The notes under the pieces are model-generated. The model saw nothing but the letters and a program-made list of their open reading frames with translations, made no database searches and was not told the DNA's origin. Both the position numbers and the translations under genes were made by a program. From Arthrobacter sp. Y-9 (GTDB lineage: Bacteria > Actinomycetota > Actinomycetes > Actinomycetales > Micrococcaceae), in NCBI RefSeq assembly GCF_029690065.1, contig NZ_CP121463.1, positions 992,001-1,056,000 of the forward strand: DNA of 64,000 nt, written 5' to 3'. Shown here piece by piece: positions 42,893-51,945 of the stretch (position 1 is its first letter; each line of letters begins with the position of its first letter).

Positions 42893-44223
42893 GCACCGTG
42901 ACCGGGCGGGATCCGCGCCTCCTGGCCGGGACCCGCGGCGTGACCCGTGACCGGACCGTCCTGAGCCCGGTGGCCGCGACCGTCGTCGTCACCCTGGTGT
43001 GGCTCCTGCTGGAGCTCAGCGTGCAGCCGTGGTCGCGCTCCGATTCCCTGGGCGGCACGGACAGCAGCAGCCTGCTCAAGGGCGTGGTCCTGCTGGCCTG
43101 CCTGCTCGCCTTGGTGGTGTTCACTCCGCCGCGGACGCGGCTCGCGGTCCCGCCGGTCTTCCGGATCTACCTCCTGTTCACCATGGCGGTCATCCTGAGT
43201 TCGCTGCTGCTGCCGTCGAGCCTGACGATCATGGTCCGGGCGGGCCGGTTCATGGCCGGGATCGCCGTGCTGGTCCTCCTGTTCCCCCTCATCAAAGACC
43301 GGGCGCACACCTTCGTCCGGATCATGTTCGGCGTCCATCTGGTGCTGGGCCTCAGCGTGCTCGCCGGCATGGTGCTCCTGCCGTCGCAGGCGTGGCTGGA
43401 TGGCCGGAACTTCGCTCAGGGCGGCCGGCTCATGGGCGCCATCATGCCGATGATGCCGCCACGGGTGGGCGAGATCGGCGCCGTCGTGCTGGGCCTCGGC
43501 ATCCTGCTCTGGGCGCTGCGGCTGCTGCCGCTCCCGGTGGCGCTGGGCGCCGTCGCGCTGGGCGCGGCGCTGATCGTGCTCAGCCGCACCCGCACAGCGC
43601 CCCTGGCGGCCCTCACCGGCCTGCTCCTGGCCGCGCTCGCGCTGCGCCGGCATCAGGGGGCCCGGCGGATCGCCGCGGTGTTCCTGACCGCCTGCGTGGC
43701 GGCCGCGCCCTTCCTGGGCACCATCTCGACCTGGGCCCTCCGCGGCCAGGACACCAGCCAGCTGGAACGCCTGAGCGGGCGCACGCTGGTCTGGGACTTC
43801 ATCCTCTCCCAGCCCATGACGGACCTCACCCGATGGTTCGGTCACGGGCTGGGGGAGAAGCGGATCCTCCTGCGCCGCGGCGAAGGGGACATCAATTACA
43901 TGGCCATCGACAACAGCTGGCTGGACTCCTACTGGGAGGCCGGTCTGGTGGGCCTGGTGCTCATCGTGGCGGCGGCACTCGCCGCCCTCCTCTACGCGCT
44001 CCGGACCCCGGAGCCGGGTGCCCGCGCCGTCGCCGCCTTCCTGTGCGGCTACGTGCTGGTCGCATCCATCAACGAGAGCGGCTTGTGTGACCTGTCATCC
44101 ATGACGCTCCTGCTCCTGGCCTCCGCGCAGCTGTCGCTGTGCGGGAGGTTCCACACCGAGGGCCTCCCGGCCGGTGACGTGTCCCGGGGACCCAGGCTCA
44201 GCATCCTCTCGGGGAGAAAGTGA
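42889..44223 (+). CDS. O-antigen polymerase-like protein (Wzy/WaaL family)
   Basis: A 444-residue protein with about 11-12 membrane helices and a large outer loop. It would polymerise flipped repeat units. The region LSRTRTAPLAALTGLLLAAL followed by LERLSGRTLVWDFILSQPM and YMAIDNSWLDSYWEAGLVGLV is typical of the Wzy_C domain, with the conserved Asn-Ser before the final helices. Overlaps the co-polymerase gene by four bases, consistent with a Wzx/Wzy assembly unit. Confidence 0.87.
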   Translation: MSTVTGRDPRLLAGTRGVTRDRTVLSPVAATVVVTLVWLLLELSVQPWSRSDSLGGTDSSSLLKGVVLLACLLALVVFTPPRTRLAVPPVFRIYLLFTMAVILSSLLLPSSLTIMVRAGRFMAGIAVLVLLFPLIKDRAHTFVRIMFGVHLVLGLSVLAGMVLLPSQAWLDGRNFAQGGRLMGAIMPMMPPRVGEIGAVVLGLGILLWALRLLPLPVALGAVALGAALIVLSRTRTAPLAALTGLLLAALALRRHQGARRIAAVFLTACVAAAPFLGTISTWALRGQDTSQLERLSGRTLVWDFILSQPMTDLTRWFGHGLGEKRILLRRGEGDINYMAIDNSWLDSYWEAGLVGLVLIVAAALAALLYALRTPEPGARAVAAFLCGYVLVASINESGLCDLSSMTLLLLASAQLSLCGRFHTEGLPAGDVSRGPRLSILSGRK

Positions 44224-44229
44224 TCCATC

Positions 44230-47200
44230 ATGAAAAGCATCCTCAGGCGTCTGGCCGTGGGAATCGCTGCGGTGGCCGTGGTCCTGGGCATGACCGCCGC
44301 CCCCGCATGGGCGAAGCAGACCACGTTGTCGGCGCTGTCCACCCCCACCTGGCAGACCAATGCCACCGTCCGGGCCGTCGCATACGCGGCGGGGAAGGTC
44401 TTCGTCGGCGGTGAGTTCACCACCGTCCGGCCGCCCGGCGCCGCAGCCGGGGTCTCCGAGACGTCGCGGACCTATCTGGCCGTGTTCGACGCCGCCACGG
44501 GAGACCTGCTCGGCAGCGCACCGCAGCCGAACGGCAAGGTCTGGTCGCTGACCGCCTCGGCGGACGGCACCACCGTCTATGTGGGCGGTGACTTCACCCA
44601 GATCTACGGGGCGGCCCGTGGCCGCATCGCCGCCATCGACACGGCGAGCCTCACTCTGCGTGCGGCCTTCAAGCCGTATGTGGCCTACCGCGTCAGCACC
44701 ATCGACGTCGCCGGTCCGACCATCTACTTCGGCGGCAGTTTCACCCAGGTCGCCGGCGTCGACCGTCCGAGGGCCGCGGCCGTGCAGGCCAGTGACGGCG
44801 CGCTCCTGCCGTGGAATCCCGCGCCCGACGCCGACGTGAATTCGGTCAAGGCCTCCCCGGACGGCAGCAAGGTCTACCTCGGCGGCAAATTCGCCTATGT
44901 GGGCAGCGTGCACCGCGAGAGCGTGGCCCTCGTGGACGCCCAGCAAGGCGCTCTGCTCCCGTTCCCGGCCGCGTCGACGCTGCCTGACCGCAACGGTTCC
45001 TGCTGGACCAAGGTGGAGGACATCATCACCCACGGTGACAATGTGTACTTCGCCAACGCCGGCGACGGCGGCGGCTGCTTCGACGGCACCTGGTCCGCGT
45101 CGATCAGCACGGGTCAGCTCAACTGGAAGAACACCTGCCTGGGCGCCACCGAGGCGATCGTCTTCGTGGGGGAGTGGCTCTACAAGGGCTCGCATGCCCA
45201 CGACTGCAGTTCCATGGGCGGCTTCCCACAGGGGCCGAACCGGTTCCTGCTCGCGGAGAAGCCGGACACCGGTGACGTGCAGGGCTGGTACCCGCAGACG
45301 AACGCCGGGCCCAGCACCTACGTCGGACCCTGGGACATGGCCACGGACGGCCAGCACCTCTGGGTGGGCGGCGACTTCACCACCGTCAACGGGGTGGGGC
45401 AGCAGGGCCTGACGATGTTCGGCTCGGAGAGCGACGCTCCGCCGAAGAAGCCCGCCACGCCGGCGGCCGCCAGCCTCCGGGCCGGTCAGGTCGACGTCCG
45501 GGTCACGGCGACGCTGGACAACGACGACGAATACCTGAATTACAAGGTGTTCCGCAACGGCTCCAGCACCCCGCTGGACGTCCGTACGGTCCGCTCCCGG
45601 TTCTGGGACATCCCCAGCTACCGGATCACGGACCCGGGACTGACCCCGGGAAGCCAGGTGGCGTACCGGGTGGAGGTCACGGACGGCACGAATGTGGTCA
45701 CGTCCTACTGGACGCCCTACATCACCGTGGCCAGCCAGAACGCGAGCTACGGGGACAATGTGGTGGCCGATGGGGCGCAGTACTTCTGGCCTACGGATGA
45801 GAGCAGCGGCACGTCCGCTCACGATGCGATCGCCGGCAACACCCTCACGGGCAGCAACCGGACGCAGCTCGGCTCCGCCGGCCCGAACGCCACCTCCAAG
45901 TCCGTGAACATCCAGAACTCGAACGCGAGCCTGAACAGCTCGGTGCAGCTCTCCGGTTCGAACACGTTCTCCGTGGAAGCCTGGATCAACACCACGAGTC
46001 TCCTGGGCGGCAAGGTCGTCGGCTTCGCCAGTTCCGCCAGTGGCTCCAGCAGCCAGTATGACCGCCATCTCTACGTGGACAGCGGCGGGCGTCCGGTCTT
46101 CGGCGTCTACCCCGGTTACGTGGTCACCGTCCGCGGTGGCAGCGCCGTCAATGACGGCAAGTGGCATCACCTGGTCGGCACGCTGGGTGGCGGCAACGCG
46201 ACCCTCTACGTCGACGGAGTGAGCCAGGGGTCGTCCCCGGCGGCCGGCGCCGAAGGCTACACCGGCTACTGGCGAGTCGGAGCGAACAACCTCAACGGCT
46301 GGCCCAACCAGCCGCTGAACCAGGGCATCGTGGGCCGCGTGTCCCAGGTGGCCGTCTACTCCTCGGCCCTGGACGCCTCGCAAGTGGCCTGGCACAACTC
46401 GCTGGGCCGTGGCAATCAGGCGCCGGTGGCGGCGTTCACCCCGTCCTGCACGCTCATGGCCTGCTCGTTCAACGCCTCGGCGTCGAACGATCCGGACGGC
46501 ACCATCAGCTCCTACGCCTGGGACTTCGGTGACGGGGCCACGGGGACGGGCGTGAACACGAGTCACACCTACGCGTCGGCGGGCACCTGGAACGTGCGGC
46601 TGACCGTGACGGACAATCTGGGGGCCACCACGGTGACCAGCCAGACGGTGACCACGACGGCGCCGAACCAGCCGCCGGTGGCCAGTGCGACGTCGTCGTG
46701 CACCTATCTGGTCTGTGACTTCGACGCCTCGGCCTCGAGCGATCCGGACGGCACCATCGCCTCCTACGCCTGGACCTTCGGGGACGGCAGCACGGGCACC
46801 GGAGCCAAGCCGCAGCACACGTATGCGGCCGCCGGAACATACACGGCCACCGTGACGGTCACGGACAACGACGGCGCGCAGAAGAGTGCCGGGACCACGG
46901 TCACCGTGGCGCCGCAGCCGGCCAACCAGCCGCCCGTGGCGAGTGCCACCTCGTCCTGCACGCAGCTCGCCTGCACGTTCGACGCCTCGGCCTCGAACGA
47001 TCCGGACGGAAGCATCGTCTCCTACGCCTGGACCTTCGGGGACGGCACGACGGGCACGGGTGTCACGCCGAGCCACAGCTACACGGCTCCCGGGGTGTAC
47101 ACCGCGACCGTCACCGTCACCGACAACCGCGGAGGCACCGCCAGCGCCAGCACCCAGCTGGATCTGAGCAACGCGGTCCCGGCCGGCACGGTCCTGGCGA

Positions 47201-47835
47201 AGGACACCTTCGCGCGGACCGTCACCAACGGCTGGGGCACGGCGGACAAGGGCGGAGCGTGGACGGTGAGCGGCACGGCCAGCCGCTACGCGGTCAGCGG
47301 CGGACAGGGCACCCTGACCATGCTGACGGCGGGCAACCAGACCGGCGTGGCGCTGAACGCGTTCTCCGCGCAGGACACCGAGGTCAGCCTGGGTCTGTCC
47401 CTGGACAAGCCGGCGACGGGCGGTGGCGTCTACGTGAGCGTGGACTCCCGGACCATCGCGGGCCAGGGAGCCTACCGTGCCAAGGTCCGGTACATCGCGG
47501 CGGGTCGTGTGTACCTCTCGCTGATCCGGGTGGACAGCGCCGGGGCGGAGACCGTCCTGGTGCCGGAGACCCAGGTCCTGGCGGCCACCCCGGCCGCCGG
47601 CAACACGCTCCAGGTGAAATTCCTGGTCTCCGGTTCCGGCACCACGACGCTCAAGGCCAAGGCCTGGGACAGCAGTGGCGCCGAACCCGGCGCATGGCAG
47701 CTGAGCACCACGGACGGCACGGCCGGACTGCAGGCGGCGGGTTCGCCCGCGCTGCGGACCACGCTGTCCGGCTCTTCCACCAATGCACCCGTCCAGGCGC
47801 GGGTGACGGACTACCTCGTCACCACACCGCGCTGA
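44230..47835 (+). CDS. Large secreted beta-propeller/LamG/PKD protein
   Basis: A 1201-residue secreted protein. A Sec signal peptide (LAVGIAAVAVVLGMTAAPAWA, about 10-30) is followed by a beta-propeller-like region (30-400, repeats such as VFVGGEFTTV, VYVGGDFTQI, IYFGGSFTQV), an FN3-like segment (410-510), a LamG/concanavalin-type domain (515-730), three PKD domains (about 731-812, 814-896, 898-981, each with YAW(D/T)FGDG) and a further jelly-roll domain (985-1201). Each PKD begins with a Cys pair (SC....C). No catalytic motif or sorting signal is visible, so it is probably a surface carbohydrate-binding protein. Confidence 0.85.
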   Translation: MKSILRRLAVGIAAVAVVLGMTAAPAWAKQTTLSALSTPTWQTNATVRAVAYAAGKVFVGGEFTTVRPPGAAAGVSETSRTYLAVFDAATGDLLGSAPQPNGKVWSLTASADGTTVYVGGDFTQIYGAARGRIAAIDTASLTLRAAFKPYVAYRVSTIDVAGPTIYFGGSFTQVAGVDRPRAAAVQASDGALLPWNPAPDADVNSVKASPDGSKVYLGGKFAYVGSVHRESVALVDAQQGALLPFPAASTLPDRNGSCWTKVEDIITHGDNVYFANAGDGGGCFDGTWSASISTGQLNWKNTCLGATEAIVFVGEWLYKGSHAHDCSSMGGFPQGPNRFLLAEKPDTGDVQGWYPQTNAGPSTYVGPWDMATDGQHLWVGGDFTTVNGVGQQGLTMFGSESDAPPKKPATPAAASLRAGQVDVRVTATLDNDDEYLNYKVFRNGSSTPLDVRTVRSRFWDIPSYRITDPGLTPGSQVAYRVEVTDGTNVVTSYWTPYITVASQNASYGDNVVADGAQYFWPTDESSGTSAHDAIAGNTLTGSNRTQLGSAGPNATSKSVNIQNSNASLNSSVQLSGSNTFSVEAWINTTSLLGGKVVGFASSASGSSSQYDRHLYVDSGGRPVFGVYPGYVVTVRGGSAVNDGKWHHLVGTLGGGNATLYVDGVSQGSSPAAGAEGYTGYWRVGANNLNGWPNQPLNQGIVGRVSQVAVYSSALDASQVAWHNSLGRGNQAPVAAFTPSCTLMACSFNASASNDPDGTISSYAWDFGDGATGTGVNTSHTYASAGTWNVRLTVTDNLGATTVTSQTVTTTAPNQPPVASATSSCTYLVCDFDASASSDPDGTIASYAWTFGDGSTGTGAKPQHTYAAAGTYTATVTVTDNDGAQKSAGTTVTVAPQPANQPPVASATSSCTQLACTFDASASNDPDGSIVSYAWTFGDGTTGTGVTPSHSYTAPGVYTATVTVTDNRGGTASASTQLDLSNAVPAGTVLAKDTFARTVTNGWGTADKGGAWTVSGTASRYAVSGGQGTLTMLTAGNQTGVALNAFSAQDTEVSLGLSLDKPATGGGVYVSVDSRTIAGQGAYRAKVRYIAAGRVYLSLIRVDSAGAETVLVPETQVLAATPAAGNTLQVKFLVSGSGTTTLKAKAWDSSGAEPGAWQLSTTDGTAGLQAAGSPALRTTLSGSSTNAPVQARVTDYLVTTPR

Positions 47836-47861
47836 CATCGGATCCGCAAAGGAGCATGACC

Positions 47862-49205
47862 ATGAGTGCACCAGCAGGGCAGGGGCTGCCACGCGTACTC
47901 ATCAGCGCCTATGCCTGCGGCCCCGGGCTCGGTTCCGAGCCCGGGGCGGGGTGGGCGGTGGTTCAGGCCGCCGCCCGCCACGCCCGGGTCTGGGTCATGA
48001 CGCGGGAGCGGTTCGCCCCCGCGATCGCCCGGGCCCTGGCGGCGGACAGCTTCCTGGCTTCTCGGGTGAGGCCGGTCTACGTCGACCTCCCGGACCGGTA
48101 CCTGCGGGCCAAGCGCCGGCACCGGGACGTCTACTGGTACTACCCGTTGTGGCAGCGGGAGTCGGCCCGGGTCGCCCGGCGGCTGCACCAGGAGCATCAC
48201 TTCACGCTCCTGCACCACGCCACGTTCGCGGCGGACTGGATGCCGAGCGGTCTGGCGCCGCTGGCCCGTGACCTCCCGCTCGTCTGGGGACCCGTGGGCG
48301 GCGCCACCTATGTGCCGCCGGAGCTGTGGCGCTGGCTCGGCGTCCGGGGCACCGTGCACGAGCTGTTGCGGAGCGCCGCCACGCGGGCCATGCGGCGTCT
48401 GAGCACCGGCCCGACGGCGGCCCGCGCCGCCGTCACGGTGGCGCTCAACGCGGACACGGCTCGCCGTTTCCGCTCGGCCGGTGACGTGCTGATCGCGCCC
48501 AATGTGGTGCTGGAGGACCCGGAGCCCGCTGGTGCTCCGGGCCCGGCTCCGACCCCGGCTCCCGCTCCGGCGCACCGCGACGCCGCCGTGCCGGAGGGCC
48601 GGCCCGGCGCCCCGGCACCGCCGCAGGAGCTGAACGCGCTGTTCGTGGGCCGCCTCGTCGCCTGGAAAGGCGTCCGGCTGGCCCTGGCCGCCGTGGCGGA
48701 GAACCCGCAGTGGTCCCTCACCTTCGTGGGGGACGGGCCGGAACGGGAGTGGCTGGAGGCCATGGCCCGCCGGCGGGGGATGGCGCAGCGGGTGCACTTC
48801 CTGGGCCAGCTCGAGCGGTCCGAGGTCCTCCGTCTCATGAGCCTGGCCGACGCCCTGCTGTTCCCTTCCCTGCACGATTCGTGCGGCTGGGTGGTGGGGG
48901 AGGCCCTGAGCCACGGCCTTCCCGTGGTGTGTGTGGATCTCGGTGGGCCGCCGTCGTTCCTCGCCGAGCGGGGGCAGGCGGTCCCCGTGAGCCGGGCGGT
49001 GGTGGCGGATCTGTGCCAGCGCCTGGACACCCTGCGCGTGGACACCCGGCGGACCGGCCTGGACGGCGCCGCCGCGTGGCCCCTCCCGGATCCCGCCTCC
49101 TGGACCCAGGAGGCCTTCACGGAACGCCTCGGAGACTGGTACCGCAGGGCGCTCGCCGCCCGGCCGGTCCACCCACGGAGGTCGGTGGACCATGTCACCC
49201 CGTGA
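47862..49205 (+). CDS. GT4-family glycosyltransferase
   Basis: A 447-residue cytoplasmic GT-B enzyme that would add one sugar of the repeat unit. The C-terminal half has NALFVGRLVAWKGVRLALAAV, FVGDGPEREWLEAMARR and FPSLHDSCGWVVGEALSHGLPVV with the EX7E-type motif. A Pro/Ala-rich linker (about 226-250) separates the two Rossmann domains. Of the two nearby ATGs, 47862 has the better spacing from AAAGGAG; 47856 is an alternative. Its end overlaps the next gene by 14 bases. Confidence 0.9.
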   Translation: MSAPAGQGLPRVLISAYACGPGLGSEPGAGWAVVQAAARHARVWVMTRERFAPAIARALAADSFLASRVRPVYVDLPDRYLRAKRRHRDVYWYYPLWQRESARVARRLHQEHHFTLLHHATFAADWMPSGLAPLARDLPLVWGPVGGATYVPPELWRWLGVRGTVHELLRSAATRAMRRLSTGPTAARAAVTVALNADTARRFRSAGDVLIAPNVVLEDPEPAGAPGPAPTPAPAPAHRDAAVPEGRPGAPAPPQELNALFVGRLVAWKGVRLALAAVAENPQWSLTFVGDGPEREWLEAMARRRGMAQRVHFLGQLERSEVLRLMSLADALLFPSLHDSCGWVVGEALSHGLPVVCVDLGGPPSFLAERGQAVPVSRAVVADLCQRLDTLRVDTRRTGLDGAAAWPLPDPASWTQEAFTERLGDWYRRALAARPVHPRRSVDHVTP

Positions 49206-50652
49206 CGACGCGGCGATCGGCCGCCGGCGGTTCCTGCAGCTCGCCATGCTCGGCACCGCGGGCCTGCTGACCGCGTGCTCGGCCGGCGCCGTCGTGCCCC
49301 CGGCCGCGACCCCGACGCCGACCCGCACCACTAGCACCCTGGACGACCTGCTGGGCCAGCAGGTGTTCGCGATCGCGCACCGCGGCTCCGGCGACACCTG
49401 GCCCGAGCACACGCTGCGGGCCTACACCGAGGCCGTGGCCGCGGGAGCCATGGCCGTGGAGGTCTCCGTGCACATGACCAAGGACGGTGTCCTGGTGTGC
49501 CACCACGACACCAACCTCTCCCGCATGACCGGCGTGGACCGGGACATCAAGGACCTCACCTTCGAAGAACTCGCGGTCATCCGCAACGACGCCCGGGCCT
49601 GGCTCGGCCCGGCCACCCCCCTCGAACCGATCCCGGCCTTCCGGGACGTGCTCGACGCGCTCGCGCACCGGACGGTCCTGTTCATCGAGGACAAGTCCGG
49701 GGAACACGCCAAGGAGGTGCTGGACCTCATGGACTTCTATCCGGGCTCCACCTCGCACATGGTGTGGAAGCAGACCGCGGCGTCCGGCTCCTACAAGGAG
49801 GCGCGTCGGCGCGGCTACACGCTGTGGGGATACTTCATGGACGACGCGGACCGGCAGTTCGACCGCTACCAGGACCGTTTCGACCTCCTGGGCATCTACC
49901 ACGGGGCGTCGGACCAGGCCATGCGGGACCTGGTGGCCTACGGCAAGCCCGTGATCTGCTGGGAGATCCACACCCGTGCCATGCGGAAGCGTGTGGTCGA
50001 CCTCGGGGTCCGCGGGCTGATGTGCTCCAACTACCCGTACGTCACCGCGTCCGGCGCGCTCGCCGGCAAGGACGACTTCGGTTCGGGACGGCGTGCCACC
50101 GGCGATCTGCCGTGGATCCTGACCCCCAAGTACCAGCCACGCTTCGATGAGCCGTCCCGTGGCCTGGACTTCGCCTTCGCCTCGGCCGCCACCTACGTCC
50201 TGGGGTCGCTGGGCCCCCTCGCCGCGCCGTCGTACGGCTGCACGTTCAGCCTCTGCTGGCCGGAGGAGCTGCCGGGGGCCGACGACGGCGCGGGGCTGGC
50301 CCTGGCGCTCGCGCAGGACGATCCGGCACTCGTCTCCGGGCCTGCCGCGGCCGCGTACCTGGTGCAGCTGAGCCCCCAGGGGAAGCTCACACTGCTGCTG
50401 CGGCAGGGGGCCGCGAGCGGTGACCGGGTGCTCGCCACGGTCCAGACCGCCCCTGTGAAACCGGGGGAGTGGGCCTCGATCCGTCTCGACGTGAGCGCGG
50501 CGTCGCTGACCGTCTCCCGGGACGGCGACGCCGGCTGGAAGGCGACGGCGGCGGACGGGGCGCTGCGCGGAGGCTACCTCGCGCTGGTCAAGGGGTACCG
50601 CACGCCGCAGACGGTCCGCTTCCGCGACGTCGCGGTGCTCGCCGCGCCCTGA
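49192..50652 (+). CDS. Tat-exported lipoprotein, glycerophosphodiester phosphodiesterase family with lectin-like C-terminus
   Basis: A 486-residue surface protein. Residues 11-29 carry a twin-arginine signal (RRRFLQ) and lipobox LLTAC (Cys 29). The GDPD domain (about 55-290) has IAHRGSGDTWPEHT and HHD, but the usual E-x-D metal motif reads E90-V-S92, so one ligand is replaced by Ser and activity is uncertain. The C-terminus (about 300-486) looks like a jelly-roll lectin fold (WASIRLDVSAASLTVSRDG ... LRGGYLALV). In this cluster it may trim or bind alcohol-phosphate groups of the polysaccharide. Confidence 0.84.
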   Translation: MSPRDDAAIGRRRFLQLAMLGTAGLLTACSAGAVVPPAATPTPTRTTSTLDDLLGQQVFAIAHRGSGDTWPEHTLRAYTEAVAAGAMAVEVSVHMTKDGVLVCHHDTNLSRMTGVDRDIKDLTFEELAVIRNDARAWLGPATPLEPIPAFRDVLDALAHRTVLFIEDKSGEHAKEVLDLMDFYPGSTSHMVWKQTAASGSYKEARRRGYTLWGYFMDDADRQFDRYQDRFDLLGIYHGASDQAMRDLVAYGKPVICWEIHTRAMRKRVVDLGVRGLMCSNYPYVTASGALAGKDDFGSGRRATGDLPWILTPKYQPRFDEPSRGLDFAFASAATYVLGSLGPLAAPSYGCTFSLCWPEELPGADDGAGLALALAQDDPALVSGPAAAAYLVQLSPQGKLTLLLRQGAASGDRVLATVQTAPVKPGEWASIRLDVSAASLTVSRDGDAGWKATAADGALRGGYLALVKGYRTPQTVRFRDVAVLAAP

Positions 50653-50662
50653 GCCCGCCTCC

Positions 50663-51859
50663 TCAGGCGGGCACCCCGGCCGCCATGGCCTCCGCGTACA
50701 CGGCTTCGAGCCGCCGCAGATTGTCCGCGGCGCCGTAATGCTCCGCGTGCCGCACGAGGGCGGCACGGCCCATGCGACGCGCCACCCCAGGCTTCAGGAC
50801 GTCCGCGAGAACCCGGGCGAGCGCATCCGGATCGCCGGAGCGGAAGGTGACCGCGGCGCCGTCGTCGCCGGTCAGTTCGGGGAAGACACCCTGATCCGGC
50901 ACCACGGCGCCCAGCCCGTGAGCGAAGCCCTCCACCACGCTCAGGCCGAACGTCTCGAAGACCCGGGAGGAGTTCACCAGCAGGCGCGCCCGCCCCAGCC
51001 GGGCCATGGCCTCGGCCCGCGGCAGCGCCCCGAGGAACTGCACGGTGCGAAGCCCGCGCCGGGCCGCCTGCGCCTCCAGCGCGGGGCGGAGAGGACCGTC
51101 CCCGATCACGAGGAGCGGGCCGAAGGAGTCCCGCCAGGCGTCCAGCAGGACGTCGGGCCCCTTCTCCGGCGAGAGCCGTCCGAGGTACACCACGGGCGCG
51201 TCATCTGACGTAACACTCACGTCATCCGGGGCCGCGGCGGGCACGAAATGCGGTTTGACCGCGATCCGGTCCGGATCCAGGCCCTGGGAGGCGAACAGAT
51301 CGCGGGCGAAAGCGCTCATGACCACGAACTTCGTCACGCCGTGCGTCCAGGTGCCCAGTGCCCGGTGGAGTCCGATGCTCACCGTGAGGGGGAGAGTCGC
51401 CGCGGCCGAGCCACGGTAGCAGCCGTGGCGCAGCCCGGGGAGCGGGCCGGCGCCGGCGAGACAGTCCGTGCACGGCTTCCCGTCCCTCAGGAACGTGCCG
51501 TCCGCGCAGAACATCCGGTAGTTGTGCAAGGTCATGACCACGGGCACCGCGGCGTCCCGGGCGGCGAGCAGGATCGAAGGGCTGAGCAGGGGAAACGTGT
51601 TGTGGACGTGCAGCACGTCCGGCCGTTCCCGCTCCAGCACACCGGCCAGCTCCCGCCGGGCGGAGGGCGAGTGCACCACGTTCAGGGGCACCAGGACCTT
51701 GCGGGTCACGGGCATCCGGGCGATGTCGTCGGAGTGCCGCGCGAAGTGTCCCACCTGGTGTCCGGCGGCCTCCAGGAGGCCCATTTCCTGCCGCACCACG
51801 GAATCCTCGCCGGACGGCTGAGCCGAGCGATAGTAATTGTGAGCTACCAGTATCTTCAC
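50663..51859 (-). CDS. GT4-family glycosyltransferase
   Basis: A 398-residue GT-B glycosyltransferase of group 1. It begins VKILVAHNYYRSAQPSGEDSVV and contains VYLGRLSPEKGPDVLLDAW, IGDGPLRPALEAQ and NSSRVFETFGLSVVEGFAHGLGAVV with the acid/base Glu pair. GTG at 51859 is preceded by AAAGG on its strand; the longer frame to 51901 lacks a site. CX2CX-type CADGTFLRDGKPCTDC near 130 is common in this family. Transcribed opposite to the main operon and divergent from the beta-helix gene. Confidence 0.9.
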   Translation of the reverse strand: MKILVAHNYYRSAQPSGEDSVVRQEMGLLEAAGHQVGHFARHSDDIARMPVTRKVLVPLNVVHSPSARRELAGVLERERPDVLHVHNTFPLLSPSILLAARDAAVPVVMTLHNYRMFCADGTFLRDGKPCTDCLAGAGPLPGLRHGCYRGSAAATLPLTVSIGLHRALGTWTHGVTKFVVMSAFARDLFASQGLDPDRIAVKPHFVPAAAPDDVSVTSDDAPVVYLGRLSPEKGPDVLLDAWRDSFGPLLVIGDGPLRPALEAQAARRGLRTVQFLGALPRAEAMARLGRARLLVNSSRVFETFGLSVVEGFAHGLGAVVPDQGVFPELTGDDGAAVTFRSGDPDALARVLADVLKPGVARRMGRAALVRHAEHYGAADNLRRLEAVYAEAMAAGVPA

Positions 51860-51945
51860 TAGAATCGACCTTTGACTTGTCAGGGGCGAGTTCTCAACCA
51901 TGTGATTCCAGGGCGCCGGTCTCCGTCCGTGAACAAAGAGAGCCT

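Noticed and set aside
44095-47892. A very long open frame on the minus strand opposite the secreted PKD protein
   Set aside because: It mirrors the codon positions of the plus-strand gene, is His/Arg/Gly-rich without recognisable domains, and arises from the high GC content at third positions.
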